64,000 nt of DNA, from contig USDX01000001.1 of NCBI GenBank assembly GCA_900553605.1, forward strand, positions 150,217-214,216, given 5' to 3'. Shown here one piece after another: positions 1-8,300 of the stretch (positions are counted from its first letter, which is position 1; each line of letters starts with the position of its first letter). The notes below the pieces were generated by a model, which saw only the letters and a list, made by a program, of their open reading frames with translations, was not told the DNA's origin and searched no databases. This stretch comes from an uncultured Eggerthella sp. GTDB taxonomy: Bacteria; Actinomycetota; Coriobacteriia; Coriobacteriales; Eggerthellaceae. Both the position numbers and the translations under genes were made by a program.

Positions 1-318
1 GATAACCGAGTAGCCTAATTTGCTTTCTGTGGGTGTTTCATCGTTTTGGGCAGAAGCTGCTTTGATCCGCTCAATTCGCTCTCCAATGGAGCGGATTTGG
101 TTGTAATTGTTGGTTTGTGGTTCGACTTGCTTCCAGATTCCATAAATCATTTGTGCAAGCTCTGTTTGTTCATCGTGCTTCGCTTTTTCTGTCTCGAATG
201 CACTTTGGGATGCTTTTGCGGTTTTGCTGGGTGCGTGGTTGTTGTCAAGTTTTGCACCGCATGCGCTGCAGTAGGCTGCGCCGTTTTTGTTTTCTGTACC
301 GCATGCATTGCAAAACAT
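1..318 (-). CDS. Zinc-ribbon protein, 3' end beyond the window
   Basis: A reading frame opens at an ATG at 318 and stays open to base 1, so the C-terminus lies outside the window. The first 25 residues hold MFCNACG and CSACG, two CxxC knuckles of a rubredoxin-like zinc ribbon. The remaining visible part is hydrophilic, with many Lys, Gln and Glu, and shows no membrane segment in the first 106 residues. It is the fifth gene of the minus-strand zinc-ribbon operon, 59 bases after the 486-aa gene. The ribbon is seen directly; the function is unknown. Confidence 0.75.
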   Translation of the reverse strand, partial: MFCNACGTENKNGAAYCSACGAKLDNNHAPSKTAKASQSAFETEKAKHDEQTELAQMIYGIWKQVEPQTNNYNQIRSIGERIERIKAASAQNDETPTESKLGYSVI

Positions 319-377
319 GGGTTGCTCCATTCTGGCAGGAAGGGTGGCCGCATCGCCGGGATGCGGCCACCTGGATA

Positions 378-1838
378 TTACGCGTTAGTCTGAGTTGCTT
401 CGGTGAAGGTGTAGTTCGAGAAGTTGATGTATCGCGGGCCGCCATACTTTGCGTTTGCGCAGACGGTTTTCGTGTTCTCTGTTACATTGATGGCGTTTTT
501 GGAATCGGAGCTGCCCGTCCAGCTGCTGTACTTGCAGGTGATGTCAACCGATTGTCCGCTGTCGTTAAGCGTGATGCTGAAGCTGTTGTCGCCAAATTTA
601 TGGGTCGCTTTGCCGGTTGCCGTGCCTTTAACCGATGCGGAATTGTAGGTTATGCCTACGTTGTTCATTCCTGCGCTTGGCGTGTAGTTGGTGCTGTAGG
701 TTGCGGACATGCTCCCGTCGGATGCTTCGCCGAATGTAATGGAGGCATCGATATTGGCGCTGCTGACTATTCCTTCGGTTCCGGAATACTTGAACGTCTT
801 ATCCCTCAGCGTCCATTCGGTGTTTTGGTCGGTGGTAGTAGCATCGCCTGAGGCTTTCCAGCCAGAGCTCGGGTCGAAGGTAAAGCTCTGAGATGCCTTG
901 GCAGTGTCGGTCGCGAACCAATAGGTATAGGTTACGGTGCTGGTGGCGTTGGAAGTGTAGGTGCCGTTTGATTCGTTGAAATCGGAGTTGAAGTCGGAAT
1001 AGCTCACGTTGCTTGAGCTGCTCTTCTGGCTAAGCGTGTCTACGCCCTTCAGCGGCTTGGTTTCTTTGCTGTCGATGGTTAGGGAGTAGTCGGAAGCTTT
1101 GCTCCAGGTTCCGTTAACGTTCTTGAAGTCGCATTTGCCAGTGAAGTTTGTTTCGAAGCTATCGTTGGCAATAGTGCCTGAGAAGTAAACGGTTTTAAGC
1201 TGGTCGGTGCCGTACCAGGCTTTTGCCATTTGGCGGGTATCGGAATCGTAGCCAGCAAGAGGGTCTTCTTGCTTGTCGATCTTAAAGTTTTTGATTTCGT
1301 AGGCCGATTCATTGGTGTAGTTGCTGGAGACCGCTCCGTTGGTTGCCAGAGGGCTTTGGGCAAATGCCTGGCGGGCTACATCGGTGGGGACGCCCCCGAA
1401 TAGGGGCACGATGAAAGCAATGATTGCAACCAGAACAACTATTGCGATGCCGCCACCCAAGATGCCGTACTTCTTGGTTTTGTCGAGCCCTTTGAACTTG
1501 TTTACGGTGTCATCGATGATTTTACCTGCTTTTGCACCAGCGGTTTCTCCCTCTGGCTTGGGTTGAGTTGTTTCAGCCTGGGTGGCGGCAGTTTGCGAAG
1601 GTTCCGGCTTCGGTTCTGCTATAGGTTCCGTTGCAGCATCGGTTTCAGATGCAGAGTTTGCGGATGTCCGTGCGGCTTCCGTAGCGGGTTTGGGGCTTGT
1701 GCTTGTGGTCGGTGTTTTTTCTTGCGGTTGAGCGCTATCTGCCGATTGCTGCCGAGTTTGCTTGGCAATTTTCGTGCCGCATTCCGGACAGAACAGCGCA
1801 CCTTCTTCGATCTGCTTTCCGCATTCTGGACAAAACAT
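378..1838 (-). CDS. Zinc-ribbon, single-pass membrane protein with large outer domain
   Basis: The 486-aa protein starts with MFCPECG and CPECG (residues 3-20), a double-CxxC zinc ribbon. A Pro/Thr/Glu/Lys-rich linker follows (about 26-105), then one membrane helix at about 125-147. The remaining 340 residues are Ser/Thr/Asn-rich and beta-like, probably outside the cell. The start has a GGAACTTCC-type purine-rich stretch a few bases upstream. It is the fourth gene of the operon, 30 bases after the 193-aa gene. Zinc ribbon plus TM plus variable outer domain is a common layout in Firmicutes and Actinobacteria, without one assigned role. I cannot name the outer domain. Confidence 0.85.
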   Translation of the reverse strand: MFCPECGKQIEEGALFCPECGTKIAKQTRQQSADSAQPQEKTPTTSTSPKPATEAARTSANSASETDAATEPIAEPKPEPSQTAATQAETTQPKPEGETAGAKAGKIIDDTVNKFKGLDKTKKYGILGGGIAIVVLVAIIAFIVPLFGGVPTDVARQAFAQSPLATNGAVSSNYTNESAYEIKNFKIDKQEDPLAGYDSDTRQMAKAWYGTDQLKTVYFSGTIANDSFETNFTGKCDFKNVNGTWSKASDYSLTIDSKETKPLKGVDTLSQKSSSSNVSYSDFNSDFNESNGTYTSNATSTVTYTYWFATDTAKASQSFTFDPSSGWKASGDATTTDQNTEWTLRDKTFKYSGTEGIVSSANIDASITFGEASDGSMSATYSTNYTPSAGMNNVGITYNSASVKGTATGKATHKFGDNSFSITLNDSGQSVDITCKYSSWTGSSDSKNAINVTENTKTVCANAKYGGPRYINFSNYTFTEATQTNA

Positions 1839-1868
1839 GGAAGTTCCTTTCGTGTATGGCTTGATTGT

Positions 1869-2450
1869 TTAGTTCGAGCCGTATTGCTTGATTTCTTCAA
1901 TTGCTTTTTGACGTTTGTTCTTCAGGTAGAAGAAGCCGGGGATTCCCGAGATGGCAAGGGCGGGAATGGTCACGACTGCAAGTCCGAAGAAAGAAAAGAC
2001 AATCAAGGCAATTGCGATATTTTTGTACTCCTGATGGTCGCGGAGGTATTCGGTCGCAGTTGAGATACCGAGTGGAGCAAGCCCCAGTACGAGAGGAGTC
2101 ATCAGGCTCATTACGGCCGCGTGTAATTCGCCGGAAGTTGCCGTTTGAAGCTCGGGGATTGAAACTTCGGGGAGGTGGGAAACAAGAGCCGCAAACCAAG
2201 ACAGCAGGAGGGGGATAGCAATAACCGCGGAGACGATAAGCTTGTTTCGAATTCGCTTTTTGGTCTCTTCTGCTTCGTTTAGGTAAAACTTCCGACTGAT
2301 TCCGTGAAGTTTGTCAAGCTTCACGTTGATGCTTGAAGAGTAGCCATCGAAAAGGTTTTCCTGGATTCGTGTCGATGCTAACGGAGTTCCGCAGGCGATG
2401 CAGGTTGTGTCACTATTTTTGTTTTCTGTGCCGCATTGGGTGCAAAACAC
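1869..2450 (-). CDS. Zinc-ribbon protein with multi-pass membrane domain
   Basis: 193 aa. MFCTQCG and CIACG give a zinc ribbon at residues 3-21. A short basic region follows, then about three hydrophobic segments (near 70-92, 112-130 and 145-170). The C-terminus is charged (KNKRQKAIEEIKQ). The end of the membrane part, GIPGFFYLKNK, resembles GIPSFISLRNK in the neighbouring 131-aa membrane protein, so the two look like paralogs. Here ribbon and membrane domain are one chain; in the neighbour they are two genes. It sits between those genes and the 486-aa protein in one operon. Function unknown. Confidence 0.85.
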   Translation of the reverse strand: MFCTQCGTENKNSDTTCIACGTPLASTRIQENLFDGYSSSINVKLDKLHGISRKFYLNEAEETKKRIRNKLIVSAVIAIPLLLSWFAALVSHLPEVSIPELQTATSGELHAAVMSLMTPLVLGLAPLGISTATEYLRDHQEYKNIAIALIVFSFFGLAVVTIPALAISGIPGFFYLKNKRQKAIEEIKQYGSN

Positions 2451-2465
2451 TGTTTCCTCTTTTCT

Positions 2466-2858
2466 TTAAGCAACAAGAGCGGAAAGCTGCTCGTTTGCAA
2501 GATCTGCTTCTGCCTTTGTCTTTTTGAGCTTGTTACGAAGGCTGATGAAACTAGGAATCCCGGCAAAGAATGCAAATAAAAAGACGAAATAGAAGAGGAT
2601 GAGAAGGAAGATCACGCTAAACCAGACAACAAATCCGTGGTTTTTAACGAAATCGATAATAGGGAGGACTCCGAAGGGAACAAAGAAGAAAAGTCCACAG
2701 GTGATAATCGTTGTAACAACCATGGAGGAAGCGGAGATATCCATGTTCGGAGAGCTTGCCGTGCTCATCAGCATGCTGCCAAATCCAACGGCGACTATCA
2801 CTCCGAGTATCGTGCACACGGTGAAGCGCGATTTCAGGTGCTTATATTCATCTTCCAT
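2466..2858 (-). CDS. Small multi-pass membrane protein, coupled to zinc-ribbon gene
   Basis: The likely start is the ATG that shares its A with the TGA stop of the upstream gene (TGATG), giving 130 aa beginning MEDEYKH. A GTG two codons earlier is possible. Three hydrophobic segments are visible (about 13-33, 43-65 and 75-103), followed by a lysine-rich C-terminal helix. It resembles the membrane half of the 193-aa neighbour but carries no zinc ribbon; the ribbon is on the preceding short gene. The overlap predicts translational coupling. Function unknown. Confidence 0.75.
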   Translation of the reverse strand: MEDEYKHLKSRFTVCTILGVIVAVGFGSMLMSTASSPNMDISASSMVVTTIITCGLFFFVPFGVLPIIDFVKNHGFVVWFSVIFLLILFYFVFLFAFFAGIPSFISLRNKLKKTKAEADLANEQLSALVA

Positions 2859-3073
2859 CAGCACTGCATATTCGCTGGTTCTTTCGACGTTTTCTCAAAT
2901 TCACGCTCTGCTCGTGCGGCTTCGTGGTAGTTCTTCAAATCCTCGGCGGTAAGAGGGCGCTGGTTGGCGGGGCGTTGCTGTGTCGGCTGGATGGCGTTAC
3001 CAACTTGCGTTCCGCAGCTGCCGCAGAAGTAGGCATCTTCTCGCAATTCGTTTCCGCAATTAGGGCAAAACAT
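2858..3073 (-). CDS. 71-aa zinc-ribbon protein, first gene of operon
   Basis: Starts at the ATG at 3073, preceded by AAAGGAACC as a ribosome site. MFCPNCG and CGSCG form the ribbon (residues 3-20), followed by a Gln/Pro/Asn-rich linker and a charged helix (about 40-60). There is no membrane segment. It is the promoter-proximal gene facing the XRE regulator. A longer in-frame reading upstream to 3289 would run through the operator region and overlap the regulator, so I reject it. It may act as the soluble half of a two-chain version of the 193-aa protein. Confidence 0.8.
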   Translation of the reverse strand: MFCPNCGNELREDAYFCGSCGTQVGNAIQPTQQRPANQRPLTAEDLKNYHEAARAEREFEKTSKEPANMQC

Positions 3074-3167
3074 AGTTGGTTCCTTTCGTTGGGCGCATTT
3101 GCGCGTAGTAAACAGATTGGTTAAAGCGGCTGGCTGCGAACCCTGTTTGGCTGTCTTTGCTGTTAGC

Positions 3168-3185
3168 TGTGTCCGATAGGACACA
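3168..3185. promoter_or_regulatory. Perfect palindrome, candidate XRE operator
   Basis: TGTGTCC-GATA-GGACACA is a perfect 7-4-7 inverted repeat in the 144-base gap between the zinc-ribbon operon (minus) and the XRE gene (plus). On the minus strand a TATACT at 3198-3193 would put the transcription start at the palindrome. On the plus strand a TATAGA at 3194-3199 would put the palindrome over the -35 zone. Binding there could therefore shut both directions. The symmetry is seen; the link to the XRE protein is inference from position. Confidence 0.6.
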
Positions 3186-3217
3186 TGCTTTAGTATAGAC
3201 CGAATTAGGCTTGCAGC

Positions 3218-3433
3218 ATGACACTTGCTACGAGACAAGCTATTGGGATGCGCATCCGGCAGTTGAGGAAGGTAAACGGCCTTTCTCAAACTAAGCTTGC
3301 CCTGATGGTTGGGGTAGAGCGTTCATATCTTGCTCGCGTTGAAGCGGGCTCTCGTAATGCCAGCATTGATGTTCTTGAAAAGATCGCCGATGGATTTGGC
3401 ATGAGCCTTTCCGAATTTTTCTCAGGGATCTGA
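3218..3433 (+). CDS. XRE-family helix-turn-helix regulator
   Basis: 71 aa, almost entirely one HTH_3/Cro-C1 domain. Residues 9-65 include IRQLRKVNGLSQTKLA and VERSYLARVEAGSRNAS, the two helices of the DNA-binding motif. No ligand or dimerisation domain is attached, so it likely dimerises through the HTH fold. It is divergent from the zinc-ribbon operon, with a perfect palindrome between them, which suggests control of that operon and of itself. Its 3' end overlaps the convergent 74-aa gene by 12 bases. Confidence 0.88.
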   Translation: MTLATRQAIGMRIRQLRKVNGLSQTKLALMVGVERSYLARVEAGSRNASIDVLEKIADGFGMSLSEFFSGI

Positions 3434-3646
3434 ATAAATCCATCTCATTTCATCGCCTAGGACTAATTGGTAGCCATTTCGCTCTAATAGATTGTCGACA
3501 AGGCAGAATGCGGCGCGTAACGTGAAGCCTTCCAGTTCCCAAAGAGACTCCAAGTTGGAATTGCAAAGAAGGGGGTTGGCGCTTGCGATAAGCACAAGTT
3601 CTTCCTTATTTTGCAGCGCTGTCTCGAATGCTTTAGGTATTTTCAT
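3422..3646 (-). CDS. Small hypothetical protein
   Basis: 74 aa, not recognised. It is supported by a strong ribosome site (AAGGAGGG, four bases before the ATG) and by its place in an otherwise empty gap. It ends inside the 3' end of the XRE gene (convergent overlap of 12 bases). The composition is ordinary for a soluble globular protein, with no signal peptide or membrane segment. A TTATAA about 40 bases upstream on the minus strand could be its -10 element. Confidence 0.6.
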   Translation of the reverse strand: MKIPKAFETALQNKEELVLIASANPLLCNSNLESLWELEGFTLRAAFCLVDNLLERNGYQLVLGDEMRWIYSDP

Positions 3647-3795
3647 TACGCCCTCCTTCTATCTGCTGTTTCTTTCGACACGCTTATAATCTCTTAGAAA
3701 CATGCTCGGAAAAAGTGACATTGAAAGAGTAAAAAAGTAGTAATCTACTCCATATCGTATGGTTTGAAGGGGTACCGAATTAAGGCGGATATTGT

Positions 3796-5211
3796 ATGGA
3801 CTTGATGGATCAATTGCAAACCCCGCAGGGACGGTTTCCCGTAAAGCAGGCTATTTGCAGCCTGGAGGGGAAGAGATCTCAGGCGAGCATTAAATTTTCA
3901 TTTGACGATTCGGGTGTTGCGCAAGCTACTACGGGGGCAGTCAAAAAGGACAAACTGCGTGAATTCGGTGTAGAAGACCTAGCTTTTCTTTATGGATCCG
4001 ATGGTCGTTTGGACCATATGCTTATTCAGGAACTTGCTCTAAAAACGGGGCCCTTGTTTGGGGCGCATGCTGAAGAAGCGGTTGCCGATTGGATCACGGA
4101 ATCGCACATGGCTAAAGATGTGATAACCCTGCAGGAAGTGCTTAATGGCCGGAAGCCTTATGCTCTGATAAACGGGAATATCGAAAGCGATCATGGATCT
4201 TTGGTTGCAAAGATCCATGTGCACAATAAATCAACTAGCAACTCTTTTGATATGTTTTCGTTCACTGTGAATATTGCCGAGGGAACTACGAGCGCATTTT
4301 TCGCGGAAATGCCTGAATTCCCTCATTTCAAGAAGTTTTCTGCGCCTGGTATGTACGACTATGCATTCTTCGATTTGGGTGAAGATGATTTCGGCAGCTA
4401 TATGACAGTGACCTTGTTTGCGTTTAAGCGGGAGATTACCGCGTTCGACTTTGCTGCCGCGTTGTCTGCCTTCGCGGAAGGAGACGCAGCCAGCGAAGCG
4501 GGTTTTGAGGCTTTGCTAGAACGTGCTTCTGAAGAGATAGGCTTCCCGGTTAATGAACCACCCTCCAACTACTTCGGTCTTTCGGAGGAGTTGATCCTCG
4601 ATCCGGCAGAGTCGAGCAAGCAAGATGTTCCGCACCTGCAAAAGTTGGTGCATGCGATCATTTCCCTTCATTTACAGGGCGTCGGTATCGATGTGTTTCG
4701 CTCTACAGAAAGCGATGACTTCATGGTGTTCCCTAATTATCTTAGCTATCTTTGGTATCGCTTTTCTCGCCAGTTGGGTCAGGTAAAAATTGGTTATTGC
4801 GAAATCTGTGGTAAGGGTTTTTCTTTGGCGGGACATCGTGGCATTTCGCGTACGTATTGCAGCGAACAGTGCAAAACAAAAGCGAAAAACGCTCGCGTAA
4901 AGCGACAGCGCGATGCGTGCCGCGAACTGTTTATTGATCAGCAACTGTCGGTTTCGGAAATTGCGAAAACGGTATATGCCGAAGAGCTTTCAAGCAATGT
5001 GCGTGCAAATAAAAGGAAAACACCCGAAGAAGCGGAAAATCAGGTACGGAAAAACCTTGTGGGCTACCCCACATTTAAACACAAAGTTGATGATGACTTG
5101 CGTGCTGGAGCCGGTGCGCCATTTGTGCGACGCTGTATGGAAGAAGGGGTGCTTTCTGCTGAGCAGGTTGCGCAGCGTATCAGCGAATTGGGCATTATGC
5201 CGAAGAAATAG
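3796..5211 (+). CDS. Zinc-finger protein of unknown function (DUF6076-like)
   Basis: 471 aa, mostly without a recognisable fold. Near residue 335 there is CEICGKGF, then CSEQC about 20 residues on, a treble-clef type CxxC...CxxxC finger. A Lys/Arg-rich helix and a segment resembling a short helix-turn-helix (LFIDQQLSVSEIAK) follow. The layout, a long N-terminal region with a late CxxC...CxxxC finger, recalls proteins annotated DUF6076 in gut Actinobacteria and Firmicutes; I am not certain of that match. Start chosen at the ATG with AAGGCGG upstream. It stands alone on the plus strand. Confidence 0.75.
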   Translation: MDLMDQLQTPQGRFPVKQAICSLEGKRSQASIKFSFDDSGVAQATTGAVKKDKLREFGVEDLAFLYGSDGRLDHMLIQELALKTGPLFGAHAEEAVADWITESHMAKDVITLQEVLNGRKPYALINGNIESDHGSLVAKIHVHNKSTSNSFDMFSFTVNIAEGTTSAFFAEMPEFPHFKKFSAPGMYDYAFFDLGEDDFGSYMTVTLFAFKREITAFDFAAALSAFAEGDAASEAGFEALLERASEEIGFPVNEPPSNYFGLSEELILDPAESSKQDVPHLQKLVHAIISLHLQGVGIDVFRSTESDDFMVFPNYLSYLWYRFSRQLGQVKIGYCEICGKGFSLAGHRGISRTYCSEQCKTKAKNARVKRQRDACRELFIDQQLSVSEIAKTVYAEELSSNVRANKRKTPEEAENQVRKNLVGYPTFKHKVDDDLRAGAGAPFVRRCMEEGVLSAEQVAQRISELGIMPKK

Positions 5212-5318
5212 CACACTTGTTTTGCCTCGCGCCTCCGAGCCTGGCGAGCTGCAGGCGCCTCAATTGCTTCTATCGGGTGATGAGCCAGTTTGGTGTTGGA
5301 AACGTTTAGATTATAGTG

Positions 5319-5357
5319 GCGGCCCCTATCAAGCGGTGTCTGACTTGATGGGGCCGC
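5319..5357 (-). terminator. Hairpin downstream of the CAP-domain gene
   Basis: GCGGCCCC-T-ATCAAG pairs with CTTGAT-GGGGCCGC around a 10-base loop, giving a 14-bp stem with one bulge. It lies just past the stop of the surface-protein gene. There is no clean U run on the minus strand, so it may work as a bidirectional terminator or as a 3' end stabiliser. Confidence 0.5.
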
Positions 5358-5369
5358 TTTGGGCTTTGG

Positions 5370-8300
5370 CTACTTCACGTGCTTGGTGCGACGAAGTTTG
5401 CGTCCTGCCAGCAGGGCGGCTCCCGCTCCTGCTCCAGCAAGTGCGGCGAACGTACCTGCCGCTTTGTTGTCTCCGGTTTTGGGCGATGCGCTATTCGCTT
5501 GGCTGGCGTTTGCTTGCTTGCTGTTAAGCTGCAGCTTTGCGGGAGTGGTCGTTGGGTTTGCGGCGTTGTTGGCACTTCCTGCTTGGTTTGCCGCTTCTTG
5601 TTCCGCCAATTCTTTGGCAAGTGCGGCATCGTAGGCTGCTTGGGCAGCGCGGAGGTTTTCTGCTGCTTCCTGGTAGTTCAGCAACGCTTCAACGTAATGC
5701 TCCGAATGGCGTCCTACTTCCTGCTCGGCTGCTTCAAGCTCGGCTTTAGCGGCGTCGGCTTTCGCTTGCGCCTCGCGTGCTGCTGTATACAGGGCGTCGA
5801 GATCAGCAAAGCGGGTGTCGGTGATGCCGTTTCCATAGGCATCGTTGGCGTTAATGGCTTTTGCGGCGGCTAACGTATCAGCAAAAGCTGTGCTTTCCTG
5901 TTCTCGTTGTGCAACGGCCGCTTCGGCGGCGTGGATCGCTGCATTGGCTGTGTCAAGCTCCAATTTGGCGTCGGCGGCGCTTGTGCTGGCGTTGCCCGCT
6001 TTGTCTTGCGCCTGCTCTACTGCAAGGACAAGGCCGTTCAGGCGTGCGAATTTGCCTTGCGCGTCAAGGAGCTTGCTGTTTGCGTTGGCCGCCTCCTGTT
6101 CGGCTTTCGCTACTTCGCCTTGCTTTGCTTCCGCGTTGGCTTCTGCTTGCTTGAGTGCTTCGGCGGCATTTGCGGCGTCGTTTTCTGCAGCCTTCAGCTT
6201 GCTTGCAGCCTCATTTTGCTTGGCAACGGCACTTTCCTGGATGGTAAGTGCGGCGTCGTAGGCTTCCTGTGCCTGAGCAAGCTCGGCGGAGAGTCCCGCA
6301 AGTTCCTCGTTGGCGGCATCTTTGTTTCTTTGTGCTGCCTCCGTTTCGCCTTTCGCTGCTGCAAGGTCTGCCTCAGCTGCGCTTGCGTTTTCCTTTGCAG
6401 CAGCCAGCGCTTGCTGTTTGGTGAAAACGTTGCTCTTCGCTTCTTCGAGCTGCGCATTTGCCTCGTTCAGTGCTTGTATGGCTTGCGCTACGGCGTCCTG
6501 GGCGGCTTTTGCTGCTTTCTGCTTTTCAGAAACGCTCTGCTCAGACACCTCAACCGCGCTCTGCGCTTCTGTCTGTTTTGCCTGGGCTTGTCCGACGTTT
6601 TGCTGTGCCGTCGTTGCAGCCTGCTCCTTTGCGGACAGCGCTTCGCCAGCCGAAGATTGCTTTGTTTGCGCCTGGGCAAGTGCCGCCTTCGCTGCCTCGA
6701 GCTGCTGGTCGAGGCTTACCGCGCCGCCTGGGTTGTCTAGGTATTCCTGATAGGCATCGATGAGCGCTTCAAACTCGTCAATGGTGTAGCTGGCGTATTT
6801 GGAATACTTATTCTGGTAGTTGCTCAAATAGGATGCGTTATAGCATGCGGTGGTTCGATACTGCGTAAAACCAACGCCCATAAGCTGATCGGCTGCCCAG
6901 AATAGGTTGGTGTAGTGGCCGACTACGACGTTACGAGCTTTTGCTTCCGTCTTAATCTGCTGAAGGGTTGCTTCGTTGATTTCTGTGATGCCGAGTTCGT
7001 CTTTGATTTGGTCAAACGTGCGCTTTTCCTTCTTGTACCAACCGATGGTTGGGTCGTCAGTGTATCCGAATGCAAGATTTTCGCAATTTACCTGCAACAA
7101 AGAATGGTCGCGAAGTCCCGCACCCCGGTCGGCACCCGTTTGCGCTACCGCCATGAAGTAAAAGTTGGTGAGGGAGGGGTTGCGTTTCATGTCACCTACG
7201 AAGTTGTCATCTGAAGCGCGCAACTCGTTGATCTTCTTCATGATACCGATGCTTTTCTTTAAATTGACAAGGCTGGTGGCGTCCTTTTCATCGCCAATCA
7301 CGGTAACCATGTTGTTGCGCTCTTCCGGCATAAAGGAAGCCCTGTCCCCGTAGGCATATTTGTCGAAGCTCTCCGTTGTGGCTTTTTCGATTACCTGCTT
7401 AGCGCGTTCCAGGTCGTTCTTCTGCTCATCGGTAAGGTTCTCCTGGCTCAGCATCCAGTTCACGAAGCCGAGTGACCCTTGCTTTGCCTGCTCGTTTGCG
7501 GCATCGATTTCGGAGTTGATGCGGTCGACCTCTGCCTGGGCAGCGGATACGGCGGAATCGGCTGCGGTTTTGTCGAGTTTTGCTTGCTTCACTGCCGCGT
7601 CTGATTTCTCCTTTTCCGACTGTGCGGCTGCTACCGCTTCGTCAGCGCGCTGCTTTGCTTCGATTGCTGCAGCGTTTTCCGTTTTGGCGCTAGCGAGGTC
7701 GTTTTCGGCAGCAGTTGCGGCTTTCTTTGCGGCGTCCAGCGTGACCTGGGCGTCAGTTGCTGCTTTTTCCTTGGTGGCAACAGCGCTATTTGCCTTTGCC
7801 AGATCGGTTTCGGCGGTCGAAACGGAGCTATTCGCAGCAGACAGCGCGCTTTCGGCCTTCTGCTGCTTTTCTTGCGCGGCGCTTAGCTCTGTCTGTGCGG
7901 AATCGACTTTAGCTTGCGCGGCTGCAAGGGCGTCTTCGGACACGCCGCCTTTCGCGGCATCGAGCGCGGCCTTAGCTGAGTTTAGCTTTGCGGTTGCATT
8001 CGCAACAGCGTTATCGGCGTTCGCTTTTGCGGTTTTGGCTGCCGTCAGTTTTTGCTGCGCTTGCTCGCTTTCGGCTTTTGCCTCATCAACCTTTGCCTGG
8101 GCTGCCCTCAGCTCACTTTGCGCCTGAGAAAGGTTACTTGCTGCTTTATCGAGTGCAGCTTGGGCTTCGGATGATTTTTGCTGTGCTTCGGCTAATGCCT
8201 CGGGCGTTGCTTCCTTGGCGGCTTCCTTTGCTGCAGCAAGGGCATCGTTTGCCGCGGCGGCTTTATTCAGTGCCTCATCGTAGGCTTTCTGCTTTTCTGC

